DNA from: ZLKRG08 sp963977625
Lineage (GTDB): Bacteria > Actinomycetota > Actinomycetes > Nanopelagicales > Nanopelagicaceae
NCBI GenBank assembly: GCA_963977625.1
Contig: CAXBPX010000025.1
Coordinates: 1-14,703, forward strand
Length of the DNA: 14,703 nucleotides
Reading direction: 5' to 3'
Position numbers and translations under genes: made by a program. Below are positions 1 to 7,281 of the stretch, piece after piece. Every line of letters starts with the position of its first letter. Position 1 is the first letter of the stretch. Below the pieces are notes generated by a model. It searched no databases, was not told where the DNA came from, and was given only the letters and a program-made list of their open reading frames with translations.

Positions 1-1518
1 CCAATTGGCACGCAATTTGGATAATAAACGTCCTGGACGACTGACGCCATTAACATCTGTTTCTGGAAGTTCGAGCGCTCCAGGTTGTTCGTGCGAAGTA
101 AGTTTCCAAACCTCTTCTTTAGAAAGCGGTTCATGAATTTCTACGAACTCACCATGAGGAAGTCGAACTAGGCGACCAGTTTCGCGACCATGTAATACCA
201 ATTCGCGGTCTGCTCTTTGTAGAGATAGGCAAACACGCTTAGTAATAAAGAAAGTCAGAATTGGAAGCACAATAATTCCGATTCTGGCAAACCACATGAT
301 GTGATTGATTGAGGATGAAAAGTGGGTAGCAATTAGATCGTTGCCGCCATTTAGTAGCGCAACGAAGAAAAACATCATTACCGCAGCACCAATTGCAGTG
401 CGGTTAGGAACGTTACGTGGACGATCTAATAGATGATGTTCGCGCTTATCGCCAGTAATCCAACTTTCAATCCATGGATAAAGCGCCATTGGAGTGAAGA
501 CCAATCCAGGAATAATCAAACCTGGAATCAAAATATTCCAAGAGATGGTGTGGCCAAATAAATGTGTTTCAAGTGGCGGTGCCATACGAACTAATCCATC
601 AATCCAACCCATATAGAAATCTGGTTGCGAACCAGCAGAGATCTGTCCTGGTGTGTATGGACCATATAGCCAGATTGGGTTCATGGATGCGATTGCGCCA
701 AGTAGCGCCGTGATTCCGAAAACTACGAAGAAGAAGCCGCCAGCTTTGGCCATGTAGATTGGCATTAATGGATAACCAACGACATTCTTTTCAGTGCGAC
801 CTGGACCTGGATATTGAGTGTGCTTCTGGTACCAGACCAACATTAAGTGGGCAGTAATTAATGCAAGGAAGATACCTGGTAAGAGCAATACGTGCACTGT
901 ATAAATACGTGGAATAAATGATTCGCCAGGGAATGGCCCACCAAATATAAAGTAAGCCAAATAACTACCGACTACCGGGAAAGCTTGAATGATGGCTTCG
1001 GTAATTCGAATACCAGTTCCGGAAAGTAGATCATCAGGAAGTGAGTAACCCAAGAAACCTTCAATGATTCCAAGAGTTAACAAACCAATACCAATTACCC
1101 AGTTGAATTCGCGTGGTTTACGGAATGCTCCAGTAAAGAAGACGCGAAGCATATGAATAATCATGCCGGCCATAAAAATGATTGCTGCCCAGTGGTGAAT
1201 TTGGCGCATTAATAAGCCGCCTCGTACATCAAATGAAATATGCAATGCAGATTCATAGGCGGCTGACATCTTCAAACCTTTTAGTGGTTCGTATGAGCCG
1301 TTGTAAATAACTTCCTTCGAAGATGGATCAAACCAGAAAGTTAAGAAAGTTCCGGTAGCTAGCAAAATGATAAATGAGTAAAGCACAATTTCGCCGAGCA
1401 AGAATGACCAGTGATCTGGGAAGACTTTGGTTAGGTTCTTCTTGAGCCACTTGGCAGCGCCGGTACGTTCGTCAACAAAGTTAGCAATTACTGCTGGGAC
1501 TTTTTCTTTTGCACTCAT
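1..1518 (-). CDS. qcrB: Cytochrome bc1 complex cytochrome b subunit (partial, C-terminus outside window)
   Basis: This is the membrane di-heme cytochrome b that oxidises menaquinol in the actinobacterial bcc-aa3 supercomplex. My own translation from the ATG at 1518 stays open for 506 codons to the window edge. Actinobacterial QcrB is usually about 540 residues, so a short tail is missing. Visible features are the helix-B histidines (HHW at 108-110, H122), the helix-D pair H209 and H224, and PDDLLSGT at 161-168 where mitochondrial cytochrome b has PEWY. Hydrophobic helices lie at about 39-62, 107-128, 141-159, 205-228 and further on. The H209-H224 spacing of 15 resembles cytochrome b6 rather than mitochondrial cytochrome b. 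The start codon overlaps the qcrA stop as ATGA, so translation is probably coupled. It is the last visible gene of ctaE-qcrCAB. Identity is secure. Confidence 0.96.
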   Translation of the reverse strand, partial: MSAKEKVPAVIANFVDERTGAAKWLKKNLTKVFPDHWSFLLGEIVLYSFIILLATGTFLTFWFDPSSKEVIYNGSYEPLKGLKMSAAYESALHISFDVRGGLLMRQIHHWAAIIFMAGMIIHMLRVFFTGAFRKPREFNWVIGIGLLTLGIIEGFLGYSLPDDLLSGTGIRITEAIIQAFPVVGSYLAYFIFGGPFPGESFIPRIYTVHVLLLPGIFLALITAHLMLVWYQKHTQYPGPGRTEKNVVGYPLMPIYMAKAGGFFFVVFGITALLGAIASMNPIWLYGPYTPGQISAGSQPDFYMGWIDGLVRMAPPLETHLFGHTISWNILIPGLIIPGLVFTPMALYPWIESWITGDKREHHLLDRPRNVPNRTAIGAAVMMFFFVALLNGGNDLIATHFSSSINHIMWFARIGIIVLPILTFFITKRVCLSLQRADRELVLHGRETGRLVRLPHGEFVEIHEPLSKEEVWKLTSHEQPGALELPETDVNGVSRPGRLLSKLRANW

Positions 1519-2510
1519 TTGCTATCACGCTCCCAAAAGCTTGGTCCTACTGGTTCGTTAAATGGAGATTTCGCAATTAAATAACCTTCAGAGTCGATGG
1601 TGATTGGTAATTGCGGAAGTGGGCGAGCAGCAGGGCCAAAGATAACTTTGGCTGCTCGCGTCACATCAAAAGTTGATTGATGGCATGGGCAGAGCAAGTG
1701 ATGTGTCTGTTGTTCGTACAAAGCAACCGCGCATCCCATATGTGAACAAATTTTAGAAAAAGCGATGATGCCTTCATGTGTCCATGAAAGTCGCTCATCA
1801 TCTAAATTGAAATCTTCTTGTCGTAAGCGAATTAAAAGCACGGGATCTTTTGCAGTGTTATTTAAAGTGCGCTCTTCACCCGGTGCCAACTCTGGCATGG
1901 TCTGAACTACCGCACCTACTTCTAAATCAGAAACTTTAATTGGGCGATCGCCTGGATCGGTAACCAAACGGGTACCCGCTTTCCAAGAAGTTTTCTCTAA
2001 TTCCTTTTCTGGAAGTGGCCCTAAATCACGTAGCAAAATAATTGGTCCTAGCCCTACCAATCCAAGGGCTGCGCCTAAAGTTCTTTTAATAAGTGGGCGA
2101 CGACCAATACCAGCAGTGGCACCTTGAGTTTTAACTGTATCTACGAAATCTCTGCGATCTTCATCTGCCGAACGCATCTCATGACGATAAGCAATTACTT
2201 CGGTATCTGGCATTAAGAATCTTGCCCAAGCGATTGCACCGATACCAATAAATAGGAAAGCACCAGACATGCAAAGCCCCAGCATTAGTTGCTGCAGATT
2301 CATATCGCCGAGGATTGGAATAAATGTATAAACGTCCTTCTTAATTCCTACATAGGAATAGATAAAACCAACAGTGCTAATTGCAGAGAGTAAAAATAGC
2401 GACGCAACTTGGCGCTCAGCACGTTTTTCTGCTTTTGGATCAATATCTGTTTTGCGATGAACATGTTCCGGTAGCCCCGGATTCTCAATCGGATTTAATT
2501 CCTTTGACAT
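1515..2510 (-). CDS. qcrA: Cytochrome bc1 complex Rieske iron-sulfur subunit
   Basis: Rieske [2Fe-2S] protein that takes electrons from menaquinol and passes them to the cytochrome c domains of QcrC. The 331-residue product has three predicted membrane helices (about 35-56, 72-96 and 143-161), the actinobacterial arrangement, rather than one. The cluster-binding boxes are CSHMGC at 255-260 and CPCH at 274-277. C255, H257, C274 and H277 are the expected ligands, and C260 and C276 the expected disulfide. I chose the ATG at 2510, one base after the qcrC stop, over an in-frame start at 2549 that would overlap qcrC by 38 bp and add 13 residues without family support. Its stop overlaps the qcrB start by 4 bp. 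Nothing essential is missing. Confidence 0.96.
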   Translation of the reverse strand: MSKELNPIENPGLPEHVHRKTDIDPKAEKRAERQVASLFLLSAISTVGFIYSYVGIKKDVYTFIPILGDMNLQQLMLGLCMSGAFLFIGIGAIAWARFLMPDTEVIAYRHEMRSADEDRRDFVDTVKTQGATAGIGRRPLIKRTLGAALGLVGLGPIILLRDLGPLPEKELEKTSWKAGTRLVTDPGDRPIKVSDLEVGAVVQTMPELAPGEERTLNNTAKDPVLLIRLRQEDFNLDDERLSWTHEGIIAFSKICSHMGCAVALYEQQTHHLLCPCHQSTFDVTRAAKVIFGPAARPLPQLPITIDSEGYLIAKSPFNEPVGPSFWERDSK

Positions 2511-2511
2511 G

Positions 2512-3303
2512 TTATCTCGCTTTCGATGCCAACCAGACTGCAATACCAATTAGCAGCCCTAGTCCAAATACCCAACCAAATAAACCTTCAGTCACGGGAC
2601 CAACTCGACCAAGTGACATGCCACCTTGTGGCTTCTCTTGTTCTGCATTTTTAATGTACTTAATAATTGATAACTTCTCTTCAGGAGTCAGAGTTTTATC
2701 TGAAAAAACTGGCATCGATTGCGGACCAGTAATCATGGCTTCATAAATATGAACTGGCTCGACTCCCATCAAAGTTGGTGCGTACTTTCCTTGAGTAAGT
2801 GCGCCACCTTGTCCAGAGAAGTTATGGCACATAGCGCAGTTGGTGCGAAAGAGTTCGCCACCTTCTGCCAAACTTCCATCGCGTTCGTAATTTAATTGTT
2901 CGTCAGTAGGAATCGCAGGACCTGGCGCTAAAGAAGCTACATATGCGGCAAGCGCTGCAGTCTCTTCGGCATTGTATTTAGGAGTTTTGCGCATAGCTTG
3001 AACTGACATATCTGCCATAGGCATACGGCCGGTGCCAACTTGGAAATCCACTGAAGCCGCGCCAACTCCAATTAGCGAAGGTGCGATATCAGAACCTTCA
3101 GCGTTAAGTCCGTGACATGAAGAGCAACCTTTTAAGAAAAGTTGCTTACCTTCTTCTATTTGGGCGGAACGAGATTCTGGTGAAATTGCTGCAGTGCTCT
3201 CTGCAGATGCAGTTAATGCGCTAAAGGTGCTGCCGGTGGTAATTAAAGCAAGTAGCAATAGAACTGGTGAAGCGAAACGTGCTTTGCGAAAACGCGAAAT
3301 CAT
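2512..3303 (-). CDS. qcrC: Cytochrome bc1 complex di-heme cytochrome c subunit
   Basis: Membrane-anchored di-heme cytochrome c that replaces soluble cytochrome c in Actinobacteria and links the bc1 complex directly to the aa3 oxidase. The 263-residue protein starts with a basic N-terminus and a signal/anchor helix (about 12-33). It has two heme c sites, CSSCH at 60-64 and CAMCH at 156-160. M94 or M96 and M197 are likely axial ligands. A C-terminal membrane helix spans about 240-259, followed by a basic end. The start is supported by two purine-rich stretches upstream: AGGGA 4 nt before the ATG, and AAAGGA, which overlaps the ctaE stop, 11 nt before it. It lies 15 nt after ctaE and 1 nt before qcrA, so it belongs to the same operon. 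Confidence 0.96.
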   Translation of the reverse strand: MISRFRKARFASPVLLLLALITTGSTFSALTASAESTAAISPESRSAQIEEGKQLFLKGCSSCHGLNAEGSDIAPSLIGVGAASVDFQVGTGRMPMADMSVQAMRKTPKYNAEETAALAAYVASLAPGPAIPTDEQLNYERDGSLAEGGELFRTNCAMCHNFSGQGGALTQGKYAPTLMGVEPVHIYEAMITGPQSMPVFSDKTLTPEEKLSIIKYIKNAEQEKPQGGMSLGRVGPVTEGLFGWVFGLGLLIGIAVWLASKAR

Positions 3304-3318
3304 CTTGTCCCTAGTCCT

Positions 3319-3945
3319 TTACTTGATCAAATAAATTGCTGAGAAGAGTGCAATCCAAACTACGTCAACGAAGTGCCAGTAGTAAGAGACCACAATTGCG
3401 GTGGTGGCTTGAGAATGTCCGAAGCGACGCGCTTTCGCGACACGAATCATGACCAATAAGAATGCAATCAATCCACCTGTTACGTGAAGTCCGTGAAATC
3501 CGGTCGCGAGATAAAACACCGATCCGTAAGCTTTGGATGAAAGTGTCAAACCTTCTTGAACCAATGATGCATATTCATAAATTTGTCCGCCAATAAAAAA
3601 TGCGCCCATCAAAAAGGTAAGCACAAACCATTCACGCATTCCCCAACGACCAATTTGCATAAGCGAACCAGTGCGACGTGGCTGAAAACGTTCTGCCGCG
3701 AAAACTCCGAATTGGCAAGTCACTGATGAAAGCACTAACACTGTGGTGTTAATGGCCGCAAATGGAATATTAAGAATGCTGGTTGATTCAAGCCATACAT
3801 CTGGTCCTTGTACTGCACGAGTGGTGAAGTACATTGCAAAGAGCGCAGCGAAGAACATCAATTCGGAAGAGAGCCAAACGATGGTTCCAACTGCAACCAG
3901 ATTTGGCCGATTAACTTTATGCGAACTCAAAGCGCTCGAAGACAT
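3319..3945 (-). CDS. ctaE: Cytochrome c oxidase subunit III (aa3-type)
   Basis: Subunit III of the aa3 terminal oxidase. It has no redox centre and stabilises the catalytic subunit I. The 208-residue protein has five predicted helices (about 18-42, 57-82, 106-125, 143-170 and 184-206). It carries the conserved SSELMFF segment with E28, GFHGLHV at 149-155 and WHFVDVVW at 190-197. The length fits actinobacterial five-helix CtaE. I chose the ATG at 3945 over an in-frame TTG at 4017, because the extra 24 residues look unlike the family and the TTG lies inside a regulatory palindrome. No Shine-Dalgarno site precedes the ATG, but GATAAT ends 6 nt upstream, which predicts a leaderless mRNA. It heads ctaE-qcrCAB, the same order as in Mycobacterium and Corynebacterium. 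Confidence 0.95.
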   Translation of the reverse strand: MSSSALSSHKVNRPNLVAVGTIVWLSSELMFFAALFAMYFTTRAVQGPDVWLESTSILNIPFAAINTTVLVLSSVTCQFGVFAAERFQPRRTGSLMQIGRWGMREWFVLTFLMGAFFIGGQIYEYASLVQEGLTLSSKAYGSVFYLATGFHGLHVTGGLIAFLLVMIRVAKARRFGHSQATTAIVVSYYWHFVDVVWIALFSAIYLIK

Positions 3946-3951
3946 GGGGGA

Positions 3952-3957
3952 ATTATC
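3952..3957 (-). promoter_or_regulatory. Putative -10 element of the ctaE-qcrCAB promoter (leaderless)
   Basis: GATAAT on the minus strand, followed by six bases (TCCCCC) and then the ctaE ATG. That spacing would place transcription initiation at or next to the start codon. The -35 region (GTGAGT with a 17-nt spacer) is weak. Inferred from sequence only. Confidence 0.6.
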
Positions 3958-4009
3958 GCGGAAAACACGCTTAAACTCACATCTTGGGCGATAAAACTCC
4001 GCAGTTTTA

Positions 4010-4049
4010 GCTCTCAAATAAGGTGAAACGGCTCACCCAATTTGAGAGC
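4010..4049. promoter_or_regulatory. 40-bp concentric palindrome with CRP/GlxR-type core between divergent promoters
   Basis: The outer arms GCTCTCAAAT (4010-4019) and ATTTGAGAGC (4040-4049) are perfect 10-bp inverted repeats. Nested on the same centre (4029.5) is GGTGA-N6-TCACC (4022-4037), which contains GTGA-N6-TCAC, the half-site spacing of CRP/GlxR-family regulators. Its centre lies about 84 bp upstream of the predicted ctaE start of transcription and about 65 bp upstream of that of the divergent receiver gene. Both distances suit an upstream activator site. It lies upstream of both predicted start sites and is not followed by a T-run in either direction, so it is unlikely to be a terminator. 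Regulation of respiratory genes by GlxR is known in Corynebacterium; assigning this site to such a regulator is inference. Confidence 0.65.
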
Positions 4050-4082
4050 AAAAAACGGTCAGGGAACCTAGAAGTTAAGCCA

Positions 4083-4088
4083 TAGAAT
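4083..4088 (+). promoter_or_regulatory. Putative -10 element for the receiver-domain gene (leaderless)
   Basis: TAGAAT followed by six bases (TACGCC) and then the ATG at 4095. There is no Shine-Dalgarno site in between, so a leaderless transcript is predicted. The -35 region is not recognisable. Confidence 0.6.
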
Positions 4089-4094
4089 TACGCC

Positions 4095-4505
4095 ATGAAC
4101 GCGCGCGTAGTTATCTACTCAGATGATTCTGATGTTCGCGCTGCCATTAAAGCCGCTCTCGGTACCAAGCTAGCCTCAGATTTAATGGTGCAGATTACAG
4201 AATTTGCCACCGCGGATGCGCTACGTCAATACATTGATCAGACCGATATCAATGGTTCAGTTCGTGCAGATCTCTTTATTTTAGATGGCGAGGCGGCACC
4301 GGAAGGTGGCCTAGGAGTGGCGCGTCAATTGAAAGATGAAGTCTTCAATTGCCCACCTTCAATTGTCTTAATTGCAAGACAATCCGATTCCTGGCTTGCC
4401 GCTTGGTCACGCGCTGAAGCTTCACTGCAACATCCGGTAGATGCCTTTTCCTTGGCTAAGACAGCCACCGAACTACTACGTGCACGCCTTTCGGCAAACG
4501 CATAA
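4095..4505 (+). CDS. Stand-alone receiver-like (response-regulator) domain protein, degenerate
   Basis: A 136-residue protein that reads as a single CheY-like receiver fold with no output domain. The N-terminal strand VVIYSDDSD carries the acidic pair D10/D11, and LFILDGE places a candidate phospho-acceptor at D64. The strand IVLIARQ (90-96) has A94 where receivers have Thr/Ser. The usual C-terminal Lys-Pro is His113-Pro114. It may therefore be phosphorylated abnormally or not at all. It has its own leaderless-type promoter and lies 30 nt upstream of trpD in the same direction, so the two are probably co-transcribed. It is divergent from ctaE and shares the control region at 3946-4094. No kinase gene is nearby. 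The fold assignment is by eye and moderately certain; I cannot name a function. Confidence 0.7.
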   Translation: MNARVVIYSDDSDVRAAIKAALGTKLASDLMVQITEFATADALRQYIDQTDINGSVRADLFILDGEAAPEGGLGVARQLKDEVFNCPPSIVLIARQSDSWLAAWSRAEASLQHPVDAFSLAKTATELLRARLSANA

Positions 4506-4535
4506 GTTTTAAAATTCACCAGAAAGCGCACTTAT

Positions 4536-5573
4536 ATGTCTTGGAATCGCGCTTTTGAATTACTCGATAATTATTTAGATCTTCCAAGTTCGTTAGTGCG
4601 CGAAATTATGCGCGATATTTTGCAAGGAAAAGCCAACCCAGAGGAACTAAAACGTTTTCTGTTAGCTTTGAAAGAAAAAGGCGAAACTTCAGATGAAGTT
4701 GGAGCATTGGTTGCCGAAATGTATGAACATTCCGCTCCCATAAATATTACCGAACGCGCTGTCGACATTGTGGGTACAGGTGGAGACAAAATGAATACCA
4801 TCAATATCTCAACCATGTCTGCCATCGTGGCAGCTGCCGCCGGGGCAGTAGTAGTTAAGCACGGAAATCGAGCCGCTTCATCTAAATCTGGATCTGCAGA
4901 TTTGCTAGAAGCACTTGGGGTTGCGATTAATCTAGATGGAAAATTAGTGGAAAATTGCGTTGCCGAATTAAGAATTGGATTTTGTTTTGCCCCAAATTTC
5001 CATCCATCAATGCGTCATGCAGCTGCGGTGCGAAAAGAGTTAGGAGTCCCAACGGTTTTTAATATTTTGGGGCCACTTGCAAATCCCGCAAAACCAAAAT
5101 CTGCCGCCATTGGTGTAGCTAATGATCGAATGCATCTGGTGATGGCTCAAGTGCTTGGCGATCGTGGCGTGGATGGTTTTGTATTTCGAGGTGATGATGG
5201 GCTAGATGAATTGACCTTAACTACCACCACCCAGGTTTTAACAATTGGTAATGGCGAAATTGAATCTGGACTTATCGATCCACCTAAATTTGGAATTCAA
5301 TATTCACCTATTGAAAAGCTGGTCGGAGGCGAAGCTGCGGATAATGCCAAAATTGCACTTGCGGTATTTGCAGGCGAAAAAGGTGCCCCAAGAGATGCCA
5401 CAATTTTAAATGCAGCTGCGGCGATTGCGGCATACAACAATGATGCAGAATTGGATTTAGCAACGCGTTTTGAAGAGGGTATTTCCGAAGCGACTCGAGC
5501 AATAGATAGCGGCGCGGCAACTCAATTATTAAATAAATGGGTCAAACTAACTCAAGCGTTGGTTAAGTCGTAA
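4536..5573 (+). CDS. trpD: Anthranilate phosphoribosyltransferase
   Basis: Cytoplasmic enzyme of tryptophan synthesis that transfers phosphoribosyl from PRPP to anthranilate. The 345-residue protein has the usual family length. It has an N-terminal helical domain (about 1-70), the PRPP loop GTGGD at 80-84, NIST at 90-93, and the signature from KHGNRAASSKSGSAD at 108-122. R166 is in the anthranilate-binding position, and D224-E225 in the sequence DGLDE correspond to the metal-binding pair. No key residue is missing. The start gives the expected N-terminus and is preceded only by a weak purine stretch. trpD stands apart from other trp genes, as it does beside ctaE in Mycobacterium and Streptomyces. 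Its last 22 bp overlap the convergent exonuclease/UvrC-like gene. Confidence 0.96.
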   Translation: MSWNRAFELLDNYLDLPSSLVREIMRDILQGKANPEELKRFLLALKEKGETSDEVGALVAEMYEHSAPINITERAVDIVGTGGDKMNTINISTMSAIVAAAAGAVVVKHGNRAASSKSGSADLLEALGVAINLDGKLVENCVAELRIGFCFAPNFHPSMRHAAAVRKELGVPTVFNILGPLANPAKPKSAAIGVANDRMHLVMAQVLGDRGVDGFVFRGDDGLDELTLTTTTQVLTIGNGEIESGLIDPPKFGIQYSPIEKLVGGEAADNAKIALAVFAGEKGAPRDATILNAAAAIAAYNNDAELDLATRFEEGISEATRAIDSGAATQLLNKWVKLTQALVKS

Positions 5574-7258
5574 TTTCCAATCCTGGCTAATTGGGAATTA
5601 GGTCCGAAGGTAGCAAACCCATATTCTCCTTCAACTTTCACAATGCGCACTCCAGGTGATTCTAAAAAGTTTAGAATCAATTCAACTTCTTCATAATTAA
5701 CCTGCTGCAGAAAACCAGAATTTGGTACTTGTTCGGCGATCAGTTCGAGTGCAGCTAAAGCATCAGATACCGAAGTGGTCGCAGTAGAAACATTACTTGC
5801 CGCCAATCGACCATATTTAATTGAGATAAATTCCCAATGTGTCCCGTTTGCTTTGGCAACAATCAAATTTGGCAATTTAGCTACAGAATTAAGTCGTTCG
5901 ATTCGTGCTGCCGCTCTGGCTAAATGCGCATACTTGTCCCGAATGTCGATTGCCTCTTCAAATTTTTCGGCAATGGAAAGTTCGGCCATTTTTAGGTTGG
6001 AACTCTCATAAATATCGCGAAAATCCACTTCTAATAAATTGCGATATTTGGCCGTAAGTTCTGCATAACTGGCTAATGATTGATTACCTATACATGGCGC
6101 TGCACATTTGTTAATTTCAAAGAGCATACAGGGGGCCGCGGTTTTAATGGTTTTATCGGTGATTTTTGGTTTGCATTGGCGTAGCGGTAGGTGATCATGC
6201 ACTGCCAAAAGCGCCAACTCAATAGCCGCGCCACCTGAAATTGGGCCGATGGTTCCTGAGGGATCTATTGGTGCACCTTTAGTGATGCTCAATCTAGGAA
6301 AATTTTCGTCCGTCAATTTAAGCCAAGCAACTCGTTCTGGAAATCTTGAACGGCGGTTATATCTTGGTTGCGCACCTTGGATCAAACGCAATTCGCGTAC
6401 TTGAGCTTCAAGAGCGGTAGGCGTGATGATGCAATCAATGCTTTCCGTAATACTTATCATCTCTCGGATTCGTTTGCGGGTTTCACCAGCGGTGAAGTAA
6501 GTCCTAACTCGGGAACGTAAATTTTTTGAGGTGCCTACATACAGCGGAGCACCTTTGGCATCTCGAAAAATATAGACACCTGGTGCCGCAGGCAGGTTTG
6601 CCGCCAAGTGTTTTTTAGCTAATTGTGCTTTGGTGACTCGATTGGAAAATTCCTTGAGCTCTTCTAAGGTAAATATGTTGAAGGAACCGAGTCGTTCTAT
6701 TAATCCATGTAGTACCGAAACAGTTGCGCGAACATCATCTAAGGCGCGGTGAGTTGGCGAAGTTTCGGCTTTAAAGAATTCTGCCAAGGTTGCCAATTTG
6801 AAGTTACGTACTTCTTCGCGATTTAAGGTATGGCGCGCAATTTTTACCGTATCTAATACTTGAAATTTAGGCCATGCATATCCCAATTTATTAGCTGCGG
6901 CCTTTAAAAAACTCAGATCGAATTGTGCGTTGTGAGCCACCAAGACCGTTTCTTGTTCGCTACCTAAGAATTCAAGTAACTGCGGGAATACCTGATCAAT
7001 ACTTGGCGCTGGCAGCAACATCGCTTCAGTGATACCAGTTAAAACGGTAATAAATGGTGGCAATGGCACGCCGGGATTAATTAAAGTTTGGAATTCTCCG
7101 ATGACTTGGCCACCTTTTACTTTCATAGCGCCAATTTCAGTGATGGCATTTAAACCAGGGGAGCCACCAGTGGTTTCTAAGTCGATCACCACAAATGTGG
7201 TGGCAGATAGATAACGACCCAAATCATCAAATGATCCTTGCCATGCTACCTGTTCCAC
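5552..7258 (-). CDS. DEDDh 3'-5' exonuclease fused to UvrC-like GIY-YIG nuclease half
   Basis: A 568-residue two-nuclease fusion, the same architecture and neighbourhood as M. tuberculosis Rv2191. Residues about 20-190 are a DNA polymerase III epsilon-type exonuclease: D26 and E28 in IDLETTG, D114 in AHNAQFD, then H170 and D175 in HRALDDVRAT. Residues about 222-302 are a GIY-YIG domain: GVY 227-229, YVG 240-242, the conserved Arg in NLRSR, E289, and N301 in PRYN. Next come a UvrC-type cysteine cluster (C377, C385, C389) and a UVR-like helical hairpin (about 422-456). The RNase H-like and helix-hairpin-helix parts of UvrC are absent. A DNA repair or processing role is likely, but the reaction is not shown. 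The start is a GTG at 7258 with no Shine-Dalgarno site; TACTCT ends 7 nt upstream. The 3' end overlaps trpD. Confidence 0.9.
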   Translation of the reverse strand: MEQVAWQGSFDDLGRYLSATTFVVIDLETTGGSPGLNAITEIGAMKVKGGQVIGEFQTLINPGVPLPPFITVLTGITEAMLLPAPSIDQVFPQLLEFLGSEQETVLVAHNAQFDLSFLKAAANKLGYAWPKFQVLDTVKIARHTLNREEVRNFKLATLAEFFKAETSPTHRALDDVRATVSVLHGLIERLGSFNIFTLEELKEFSNRVTKAQLAKKHLAANLPAAPGVYIFRDAKGAPLYVGTSKNLRSRVRTYFTAGETRKRIREMISITESIDCIITPTALEAQVRELRLIQGAQPRYNRRSRFPERVAWLKLTDENFPRLSITKGAPIDPSGTIGPISGGAAIELALLAVHDHLPLRQCKPKITDKTIKTAAPCMLFEINKCAAPCIGNQSLASYAELTAKYRNLLEVDFRDIYESSNLKMAELSIAEKFEEAIDIRDKYAHLARAAARIERLNSVAKLPNLIVAKANGTHWEFISIKYGRLAASNVSTATTSVSDALAALELIAEQVPNSGFLQQVNYEEVELILNFLESPGVRIVKVEGEYGFATFGPNSQLARIGNYDLTNA

Positions 7259-7265
7259 AGGTTGA

Positions 7266-7271
7266 AGAGTA
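7266..7271 (-). promoter_or_regulatory. Putative -10 element for the exonuclease/UvrC-like gene
   Basis: TACTCT on the minus strand, followed by seven bases and then the GTG start at 7258. It shares the TA dinucleotide at 7270-7271 with the -10 hexamer of the divergent esterase gene. No -35 is recognisable. Confidence 0.5.
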
Positions 7272-7275
7272 AATT
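7270..7275 (+). promoter_or_regulatory. Putative -10 element for the esterase gene (leaderless)
   Basis: TAAATT followed by AGAGAT and then the ATG at 7282. The only purine-rich stretch before the start directly abuts the ATG, too close to act as a Shine-Dalgarno site. Only 23 bp separate this start codon from the divergent GTG at 7258. Confidence 0.55.
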
Positions 7276-7281
7276 AGAGAT

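Noticed and set aside
2381..2746. 121-residue plus-strand open frame across qcrA/qcrC
   Set aside because: It lies entirely opposite two firmly identified genes, has a composition unlike the neighbours and shows no motif; it is an antisense shadow.
3946..4017. Longer CtaE from an in-frame TTG at 4017
   Set aside because: The extra 24 residues are basic and unlike CtaE, the codon lies in the palindrome, and a leaderless-type promoter sits before the ATG at 3945.
4010..4049. Rho-independent terminator reading of the inverted repeat
   Set aside because: The flanking genes diverge, no T-run follows the stem on either strand (plus strand has an A-run), and both predicted start sites lie outside it.
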